The translations under genes and the position numbers were made by a program. The notes below the pieces were generated by a model, which made no database searches, was not told where the DNA came from, and saw only the letters and a program-made list of their open reading frames with translations. Below, in pieces: positions 33,663 through 39,853 of a stretch of DNA of 64,000 nucleotides. The stretch spans positions 67,634 through 131,633 of the forward strand of contig JAEYRV010000053.1 of assembly GCA_023435305.1 (NCBI GenBank), in the 5' to 3' direction. The number at the start of each line of letters is the position of its first letter. Position 1 is the first letter of the stretch. This DNA comes from Bacillota bacterium (GTDB taxonomy: Bacteria; Bacillota; Clostridia; Acetivibrionales; DTU013).

Positions 33663-36002
33663 ATGAAAAAGTTTTGGTCATTGTTGTTGGTTGGATGTCT
33701 CGTGCTGTTTATGACTGCCTGTAGTACTGGGAATCAGGAAGCGGTCGGGGATCAGCCCGGAGAGCAAACTGAAGAACAGAAGGCCCCGGATCAGTCTGTT
33801 GTGACGGATCAGCCGGGCGGTGAGACAGAGCCGCCAGAAGCAGAGCCGCCAGAAGCAGAGCCGCCAGAAGCAGCTCCGCCTGCAGAAGAGGTCCAGCTTA
33901 CCGAGGAAGAGCAAAAAGGCAATCTTATTCCCGGCGGTTACTTCAACAAAATCGATAACAAGTGGGGCCTGTACAAGGAATCAGGCGGACAGGGATCCAC
34001 AGCAGTGAAGGATGGGCAGCTTGAGGTGACCATTGAAAAGATCGGCACGGTAAAGCACGCCGTACAGGTATATTGCGACGGCTTCGAAGTGCTGCAGAAT
34101 GCAGAGTATAAAGTGGCATTCGATATGAAGTCGAGTGTTGACAGGGTAATCGATTGGCGCATACAGATCAATGGCGGAGATTACCATGCTTATACAGGCC
34201 AGGAGGATGTGAAGGTAACCTCGGAAATGAAGCATTATGAGTTTACTTTCACGATGGAGGAAGCATCGGACCCGGCTCCAAGGTTCTGCTTCAATATGGG
34301 CTTTCATGAGCCTGACGGGGAGCTTGGCGCACATACTGTCATTATAGATAATGTGGAACTGATGGTATTGGATGATTCAAAAGCTCAAACCATATCTTCC
34401 GGGGATGTCGGACCTGAAATAAACATTAATCAGATAGGATACCGGACAGGAGACAAGAAGACTGCAATTTTCCGCGACAGCAGCAAGGATACGAGATTTG
34501 ATGTTGTGGATGTAAAGACCGGGAAAACAGTGTTCACAGGGAATGTGTCCGGCGCCGTACAAACCGCAAGTGCAGGAGAGACGGTAGCCTATGGCGATTT
34601 CTCCAGTGTGAATGTGCCCGGTAAATACAAGATAACAGCTGCCAATAGCGGTGAATCATATGAATTCGAGATAGCTGATGATGTTTACAGCGATATATTT
34701 GCAGATACTATAAAAATGCTGTACATGCAGCGCTGCGGAAGCAATCTGGACAAGAAGCATGCAGGTGATTTCGCCCATAAAGTCTGCCATACACAGAAGG
34801 CAACTGTTTACGGCACGAAGATCACAAAGGATGTTTCGGGCGGATGGCATGATGCAGGAGACTTCGGACGCTATGTGGTGCCGGGTTCGAAGGCTGTTGC
34901 CGATTTACTTCTGGCTTATGAGGATTACAGTGCGATTTTCAGTGACAGCGTCGGTATTCCTGAAAGCGGAAACGGCATTCCCGATGTACTTGATGAGGCC
35001 AGATATGAACTTGAATGGATGCTGAAGATGCAGGATGAGAAATCGGGCGGTGTGTACCACAAGGTAACGGGTTTGAATTTTGAAGGCAATGTTATGCCTG
35101 ATACGGTCAAGGATGATTTGTATATCATGCCAATCTCCAACTGTGCAACAGGCGATTTTGCTGCTGTTATGGCAATGGCTGCAAGAATATATGAGAAATT
35201 TGATGCTGCTTTTGCAAAGAAATGCCTTGCCGCAGCAAAAAATGCGCTTACATATATGGAAGGCAGTGAAAATAAAGGCGGCTATAAGAATCCGAATGAT
35301 GTTCTCACCGGAGCATACCCGGACGAAGAGGATGCAGATGAGTATTTCTGGGCTTTGGCAGAGATTTACAAAACCACAGGCGACGCTGCTTTCAACAAGA
35401 AGCTGAGCTCGGTGGACATAGCATCACTTGAAAGAGGTCTGGGCTGGGAGGCAGTTGACCTGTATGGCTGCTATGCATACCTTACCTCAAAAAATCAGGA
35501 TGCAGGTTTGGCAAACAAGATAAAGGACAAATTCAATACCTATATTGCATCTATCGAGAAAAATGTGCAAAATGAAGGTTATTTCTCCACAATGGGTGCG
35601 GTTTATCCTTGGGGAAGCAATATGACAATTGCCAACAACGGTGCGGTCGTTCTGATGGCAAACAAAGTGCTTGGAAAGGATACCGAACTGGCACAGAAGC
35701 AGCTTGATTACTTGCTTGGAGCGAACCCGACATCATACTGCTTTGTAACCGGATACGGCACACAGACGCCGGATGATACTCACCACAGACCATCCATGGT
35801 GTTGAAGAAGACAATGAAGGGTATGCTGGTAGGCGGTGCAAATTCCAACCTTGAGGATCCGTATGCAAAGAACGTGCTTGCTGACAAGCCAGCAGCAAAA
35901 TGCTATACAGACAATTCTCAGAGCTTTTCATGCAATGAGGTGACGATTTACTGGAATTCACCGCTTGTTTATCTGCTGGCGGGTTTGCAGGCTGATAAAT
36001 AG
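33663..36002 (+). CDS. lipoprotein family 9 cellulase with carbohydrate-binding and Ig-like domains
   Basis: The 779-residue protein starts with a lipoprotein signal (lipobox MTAC, C20) and a Pro/Glu linker with three PPEAE units. Next is a CBM4/16-like beta-sandwich (about 85-235: NLIPGGYFNKIDNKWGLYKE), then an Ig-like cellulase N-domain (about 250-350: ININQIGYRTGDKKTAIF) and the GH9 (alpha/alpha)6 domain. Catalytic residues are visible: the base Asp pair D397/D400 in SGGWHDAGDFGRYVVPG, His in DTHHRPS, and the acid E759 in SCNEVTIYWNSPLVYLLAGL. It should cleave beta-1,4-glucan while tethered to the outer membrane face. It has no dockerin. GGGGGG lies 7 bases before the ATG. Confidence 0.95.
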   Translation: MKKFWSLLLVGCLVLFMTACSTGNQEAVGDQPGEQTEEQKAPDQSVVTDQPGGETEPPEAEPPEAEPPEAAPPAEEVQLTEEEQKGNLIPGGYFNKIDNKWGLYKESGGQGSTAVKDGQLEVTIEKIGTVKHAVQVYCDGFEVLQNAEYKVAFDMKSSVDRVIDWRIQINGGDYHAYTGQEDVKVTSEMKHYEFTFTMEEASDPAPRFCFNMGFHEPDGELGAHTVIIDNVELMVLDDSKAQTISSGDVGPEININQIGYRTGDKKTAIFRDSSKDTRFDVVDVKTGKTVFTGNVSGAVQTASAGETVAYGDFSSVNVPGKYKITAANSGESYEFEIADDVYSDIFADTIKMLYMQRCGSNLDKKHAGDFAHKVCHTQKATVYGTKITKDVSGGWHDAGDFGRYVVPGSKAVADLLLAYEDYSAIFSDSVGIPESGNGIPDVLDEARYELEWMLKMQDEKSGGVYHKVTGLNFEGNVMPDTVKDDLYIMPISNCATGDFAAVMAMAARIYEKFDAAFAKKCLAAAKNALTYMEGSENKGGYKNPNDVLTGAYPDEEDADEYFWALAEIYKTTGDAAFNKKLSSVDIASLERGLGWEAVDLYGCYAYLTSKNQDAGLANKIKDKFNTYIASIEKNVQNEGYFSTMGAVYPWGSNMTIANNGAVVLMANKVLGKDTELAQKQLDYLLGANPTSYCFVTGYGTQTPDDTHHRPSMVLKKTMKGMLVGGANSNLEDPYAKNVLADKPAAKCYTDNSQSFSCNEVTIYWNSPLVYLLAGLQADK

Positions 36003-36033
36003 GCAGTCCGTAGGGAGAGCGAAGTATTGAATA

Positions 36034-36080
36034 AAAGGGCAGGATCCGTTATTGTTCGGTTCCTGCCCTTAATATTTTTT
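36034..36080 (+). terminator. rho-independent terminator after the cellulase
   Basis: AAGGGCAGGA (36035-36044) pairs with TCCTGCCCTT (36061-36070), then AATATTTTTT. It is a strong stem. Confidence 0.88.
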
Positions 36081-36148
36081 CGTATAGAATCCTCATGACT
36101 ATTTTGCAACTGCAGAGAAAACTCATGGATTACGACTATCTACGATTA

Positions 36149-37327
36149 TCAGTGATGGAACAGCCTGATACCCGTAAATGACATTACCATGCCATATTTG
36201 TCGCAGCACTCTACTACCAGATCATCCCTGACAGAGCCGCCCGGCTGGGCAATATAGCGCACTCCGCTCTTGTGTGCTCTCTCGATGTTGTCGGAGAAGG
36301 GGAAGAATGCATCCGAGCCAAGAGTTACGTCCTGCATGTTATTCAGCCAGGCTTTTTTCGCTTCTCTGGAGAATACTTCCGGCCTGACCTTGAAACGCTT
36401 CTGCCATTCGCCGTCTCTGAGGACATCCTCGTATTCGTCGCCTATATATACATCGATGGTATTGTCACGGTCTGCCCTTCCGAGAGAATCAACGAATTGC
36501 AGGCCAAGGACCTGGGGCGACTGGCGGAGGAACCAATTGTCCGCCTTGCTGCCGGCCAGTCTGGTGCAGTGGATCCTGGACTGCTGGCCCGCGCCTATGC
36601 CTATTGCCTGGCCGTCCTTTACATAGCACACAGAATTTGATTGTGTATATTTCAGCGTTATCAAAGCTATTTTCATATCTGTCAGCGCGCTGTCAGGTAT
36701 ATCTTTATTTGCTGTGACAATATTCGATAGAAGGCCGCTGTTTATATCGAGCTCATTACGGCCCTGTTCAAATGTGATTCCATAGACCTGTTTTCTTTCG
36801 ATGGGATCGGGTGTGTATTGCGGATCGATTTCAATCACGTTGTAATTGCCGCCCTTCTTGGATTTGAGGATTTCAAGGGCTTCATCCGTGTATCCGGGTG
36901 CGATCACACCATCGGACACTTCTCTTTTTATCAGTCTTGCCGTATCCGAATCGCATACATCTGAAAGCGATACAAAGTCACCGAAGGAAGACATTCTGTC
37001 AGCGCCTCTGGCTCTTGCATACGCGCATGCCAGCGGAGATAATTCACCAAGGTCATCCACCCAGTAAATCCTCGCGAGGGTATCGTTTAATGGAAGTCCG
37101 ACAGCAGCGCCGGCTGGTGATACATGCTTGAAGGATGTGGCAGACGGCAGGCCTGTCGCGGCTTTCAGTTCCTTCACCAGCTGCCAGCCGTTGAAGGCAT
37201 CGAGGAAGTTGATATACCCGGGTTTTCCGTTCAGGACCTTTACAGGCAGCTGGCCGCCGTCGGCCATATAGATCCTGGATGGTTTCTGATTGGGATTACA
37301 GCCATATTTCAATTCCATTTCGTTCAT
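36149..37327 (-). CDS. stand-alone AICAR transformylase
   Basis: The 392-residue protein corresponds only to the formyltransferase half of PurH. It has KYGCNPNQKPSRIY at the start, the catalytic K67-H68 in ATSFKHVSPAGAAV, YTQSNSVCYVKDGQAIGIGA, and the C-terminal DAFFPFSDNIERAHKSGVRY and IAQPGGSVRDD. It transfers a formyl group from 10-formyl-tetrahydrofolate to AICAR (ZMP), giving FAICAR. The IMP cyclohydrolase domain normally fused at the N-terminus is absent. That step is supplied by the PurO-type gene 16 bases upstream. The pair sits behind a ZTP riboswitch, which senses accumulation of this enzyme's substrate when folate is limiting. Confidence 0.93.
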   Translation of the reverse strand: MNEMELKYGCNPNQKPSRIYMADGGQLPVKVLNGKPGYINFLDAFNGWQLVKELKAATGLPSATSFKHVSPAGAAVGLPLNDTLARIYWVDDLGELSPLACAYARARGADRMSSFGDFVSLSDVCDSDTARLIKREVSDGVIAPGYTDEALEILKSKKGGNYNVIEIDPQYTPDPIERKQVYGITFEQGRNELDINSGLLSNIVTANKDIPDSALTDMKIALITLKYTQSNSVCYVKDGQAIGIGAGQQSRIHCTRLAGSKADNWFLRQSPQVLGLQFVDSLGRADRDNTIDVYIGDEYEDVLRDGEWQKRFKVRPEVFSREAKKAWLNNMQDVTLGSDAFFPFSDNIERAHKSGVRYIAQPGGSVRDDLVVECCDKYGMVMSFTGIRLFHH

Positions 37328-37343
37328 AGCGCACCTCTGTTAT

Positions 37344-38057
37344 TTATACATTTTTATTTATTATTCTGGTTTCATGTCTGCCGGAAGCAATATCTATATA
37401 CCTGACAAATAGTGAGACCTTGTTGTCATCATTCAGACTGTTCCATATCATGCCGGTAAATGTATCGATGTCATCCGAAATACCGATAAGCTTGGGCTCG
37501 CCCTCAAAACTCGGCAGCGGATCGCCGTCTTGCATATAGGTATGGATAAAACGGCCTTCTCCGGCGACGGGGTTCTCATATGCGAAAGTGAACCGGTTAC
37601 AGCTTTTGGGATTGCCGTTGCTGCTTTTCAGAATGGACATGGCATAGTTGCAGCTGTTATTTTCAATATGCATTATTCCTGATATGCGGGGAGTGTAGTT
37701 GGGACTGTCCGGCTCAAACTCACGGCACCTCAAGGACTGCTCGAAGGTCAGCTGCTTGTCCATTCCTGCATAAATGGTGTCTGTCTGGTCACCGTTTGTT
37801 ACAATTGTTTTATTGCCAAGCACTCTCACCGGGGCATAAATTATCAGGCTCGGATCTGACATTTTGGATGGGTCAAAGGCCTGTGTGCGGATACCCGCTC
37901 CATCCTGGACAAACACTCTGTTTCTGCTGTTAGTGCTCCTGCCCATTATAAAGTACGCCGTCACTGCCTGGTTTCCATCCTGCGACCTGCCTATAACAAT
38001 TCCTCGGCCGGGATATGAGTTTGATTTGAGCTCATGCTCAAGTGACATAATCTTCAT
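37344..38057 (-). CDS. purO: IMP cyclohydrolase, PurO type
   Basis: The 237-residue protein begins EHELKSNSYPGRGIVIGRSQ and contains AYFIMGRSTNSRNRVF, DPSLIIYAPVR, YTPRISGIM and FIHTYMQDGDPLPSFEGEP. These are features of PurO-like IMP cyclohydrolases, first known from archaea and also present in many clostridia and Bacteroidetes. It closes FAICAR to IMP, the last step of de novo purine synthesis. GGAGG lies 8 bases before ATG 38057. A ZTP riboswitch precedes it, and the AICAR transformylase follows, so the two proteins together replace bifunctional PurH. Confidence 0.9.
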   Translation of the reverse strand: MKIMSLEHELKSNSYPGRGIVIGRSQDGNQAVTAYFIMGRSTNSRNRVFVQDGAGIRTQAFDPSKMSDPSLIIYAPVRVLGNKTIVTNGDQTDTIYAGMDKQLTFEQSLRCREFEPDSPNYTPRISGIMHIENNSCNYAMSILKSSNGNPKSCNRFTFAYENPVAGEGRFIHTYMQDGDPLPSFEGEPKLIGISDDIDTFTGMIWNSLNDDNKVSLFVRYIDIASGRHETRIINKNV

Positions 38058-38083
38058 TTATTCAACCTCCTGCGCATAAAAAA

Positions 38084-38121
38084 TAAAAAACGCCTGGACA
38101 AACTATAATGTTTGCCCAGAC
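38084..38121 (-). terminator. expression-platform terminator of the ZTP riboswitch
   Basis: On the minus strand, GTCTGGGCAAAC (complement of 38110-38121) pairs with GTTTGTCCAGGC (complement of 38092-38103), followed by a T-run. The 5' arm overlaps the aptamer's 3' core, so ligand binding would prevent termination. Confidence 0.85.
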
Positions 38122-38208
38122 GGTCGGCTCAGAAATATGCGCGCTCCCTGCAGGTCAACCTGCCACATCCTGTATTTGGATGCTTTCCGTCAGTTGCGCG
38201 GCCCATAT
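38113..38208 (-). promoter_or_regulatory. ZTP/ZMP riboswitch (pfl motif)
   Basis: Read on the minus strand, the leader has the 5' core GGGCCGCGCAACTGACGG, a variable hairpin, then GGAGCGCGC and the 3' core GCCGACCGTCTGGGCA. These are the conserved parts of the ZTP aptamer. The ligand ZMP/ZTP is the substrate of the AICAR transformylase encoded two genes down. High ZMP should disrupt the overlapping terminator and turn the genes on. Confidence 0.9.
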
Positions 38209-38212
38209 GAAT

Positions 38213-38241
38213 AATTTACATTATTGATAAAAAAATTTCAA
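38213..38241 (-). promoter_or_regulatory. promoter of the purO operon
   Basis: On the minus strand, TTGAAA (complement of 38236-38241), a 17-base spacer and TAAATT (complement of 38213-38218) lie immediately before the ZTP aptamer. No gene is seen between 38242 and 38409. Confidence 0.5.
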
Positions 38242-38409
38242 GCTATTTTATCATACTCAGGACTTTGATTTTACCTTTTCTGCGGACGAAACCTTATTGG
38301 CGAGGTACTTGACATAAAATATCTCTTGACAATTTTTGCATTATTAAGTAGGATGATAAGGAAATAATTGTTGCAGTTAAATTCTTATGTGATTTAAGGG
38401 GGATGGAGT

Positions 38410-38760
38410 ATGAGTTGGTTTTTAGCAGTTATTCAAAAGTATGCAGTGTTTTCCGGGCGCGCAAGACGTAAAGAATATTGGATGTTCTTCCTGTTCTACT
38501 TTATTTTCAATGTTGCTGCAAACATAATCGACGGCATTCTGGGCACTTATCTCATAGTTCCGCTTTTAAGCCTGGCTCTGCTGGTACCAAACCTTGCAGT
38601 AGCAGTAAGAAGACTGCACGATATCGGAAAAGCAGGAACATGGATCTTCATAGCTTTTATTCCGGTTATCGGAGCAATATGGCTGATAATCCTTCTGGCA
38701 AAAGAAGGAGACCGTGGATCAAACAATTATGGCGAAGATCCGAAGGAAGGCTCTTTATAA
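38410..38760 (+). CDS. DUF805 small membrane protein
   Basis: The 116-residue protein follows the DUF805 (YhaI-like) pattern: cytoplasmic FSGRARRKEYWMFFLFYF leading into helix 1, a second hydrophobic region (LIVPLLSLALLVPNLAV), the conserved AVRRLHDIGKAGTW motif and a last helix (IAFIPVIGAIWLIILLA), ending in GDRGSNNYGEDP. The family is common in bacteria and has no established function. TTAAGGGGG precedes the ATG, and a strong terminator follows 30 bases after the stop, so it is a single-gene unit. Confidence 0.9.
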   Translation: MSWFLAVIQKYAVFSGRARRKEYWMFFLFYFIFNVAANIIDGILGTYLIVPLLSLALLVPNLAVAVRRLHDIGKAGTWIFIAFIPVIGAIWLIILLAKEGDRGSNNYGEDPKEGSL

Positions 38761-38789
38761 TCCAAACAGATAAATATGATCAGTTACAT

Positions 38790-38817
38790 AAAGGCTGCAG
38801 AGATGCAGCCTTTTTTG
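38790..38817 (+). terminator. rho-independent terminator after DUF805
   Basis: AAAGGCTGCA (38790-38799) pairs with TGCAGCCTTT (38804-38813), with a four-base loop and a T-run. Confidence 0.92.
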
Positions 38818-38859
38818 TATGCTGCATGTCCGGTGAGGCCGGCCGCACTGGCCACGCTG

Positions 38860-38955
38860 GCGTCACTGACCGCGGATGCCATACAGACTGCGCATGCCTC
38901 CCTGACCGCGGATGCCGTACAGACTGCGCATGCGTCACTGACCGCGCATGCCGTA
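38860..38955. repeat. 36-bp tandem repeat (2.7 units)
   Basis: GCGTCACTGACCGCGGATGC then CATACAGACTGCGCAT repeats at 38860, 38896 and 38932. Several frames on both strands are open because 36 is a multiple of three. None has a convincing start, so I call no gene in 38818-39041. Confidence 0.85.
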
Positions 38956-39041
38956 AAAATTCGGTATGGAAAGATATGGCCAAGTATGATAAATTAGAAA
39001 AAACATGAATAAGCAAAAAAAATGTCGAAAGGGTTGGTCAA

Positions 39042-39749
39042 ATGTATCTTTTAGCGTTGGCTGTCGCACCCTCCATAGCAATATTGGTCTATATTTATAC
39101 CAAGGATAAATATGACAAGGAGCCGAAGAAATTCCTGCTGCTTCTTTTTGGACTCGGCTGTCTGACTGTTATTCCCGTTTGTATTCTGGAACTGATCATA
39201 CAGGGTGTGGCCGGATTTGACAAATCCCTGCCCAGCGTGTTCCTGGAAGCATTCTTCGGGGTAGCTCTGATAGAAGAGGGCGTCAAGTACTTTGTCATGA
39301 GAACTGCGGCAGGGAAACGCTGCAGACATTTTAACCAAATGTTCGACGGCATCGTATATTCTGTTTACATTTCACTGGGCTTTGCAACTGTAGAAAATAT
39401 ACTATATGTATTTCAAAATGGATTCACCACCGGTGTTATGAGAGCCCTCACGGCGGTGCCGTGTCATGCGATCACCGCTGTAGCCATGGGATACTATCTG
39501 GGGATCGGCAGATTCCGTGTGGACACCCGGGACAGGAACAAATTCATGGCATTGGGTCTGATCGTGCCTGTGATACTGCACGGTGTATATGATTTTCTTG
39601 TTCTTTCGGGAAATACGATCCTTGTGCTGATTTGTATCCCATTCATAGTATTTATGTATATTTACGCATTCAAAAAAATCAAGAAGCTTGCAGCATACAA
39701 CCATATGGTCAGGGATGAGGAAACCGGAAAGATCACCGATCTTTCATGA
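39042..39749 (+). CDS. prsW: PrsW-family intramembrane metalloprotease
   Basis: The 235-residue polytopic protein has the PrsW motifs in order: E78-E79 in LIEEGVKYFVM, FDGIVYSVYISLGFATVENI with E118-N119, CHAITAVAMGYYLGIGRFRV, and the final HGVYDFLVL histidine. These residues lie in or near membrane helices and likely bind zinc. In Bacillus and Clostridioides, PrsW makes the first cut in an anti-sigma factor in response to cell-envelope stress. Three anti-sigma-like proteins are encoded in this window, any of which might be a target, though none is adjacent. The ribosome binding site is GAAAGGGTTGG. Confidence 0.88.
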   Translation: MYLLALAVAPSIAILVYIYTKDKYDKEPKKFLLLLFGLGCLTVIPVCILELIIQGVAGFDKSLPSVFLEAFFGVALIEEGVKYFVMRTAAGKRCRHFNQMFDGIVYSVYISLGFATVENILYVFQNGFTTGVMRALTAVPCHAITAVAMGYYLGIGRFRVDTRDRNKFMALGLIVPVILHGVYDFLVLSGNTILVLICIPFIVFMYIYAFKKIKKLAAYNHMVRDEETGKITDLS

Positions 39750-39853
39750 ATATGTGCAGGTCTTATGCCTTTGCTGCCGTTGTTATATACTGTGATTTGT
39801 TAGTTGTCTGACTTGTTGGTATTATATATGTATCGACAGCAAAGGATTTGATT

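Noticed and set aside
38478..39008. Long plus-strand frame over DUF805 and the 36-bp repeats
   Set aside because: It is out of frame with the well-supported DUF805 gene and crosses a strong terminator.
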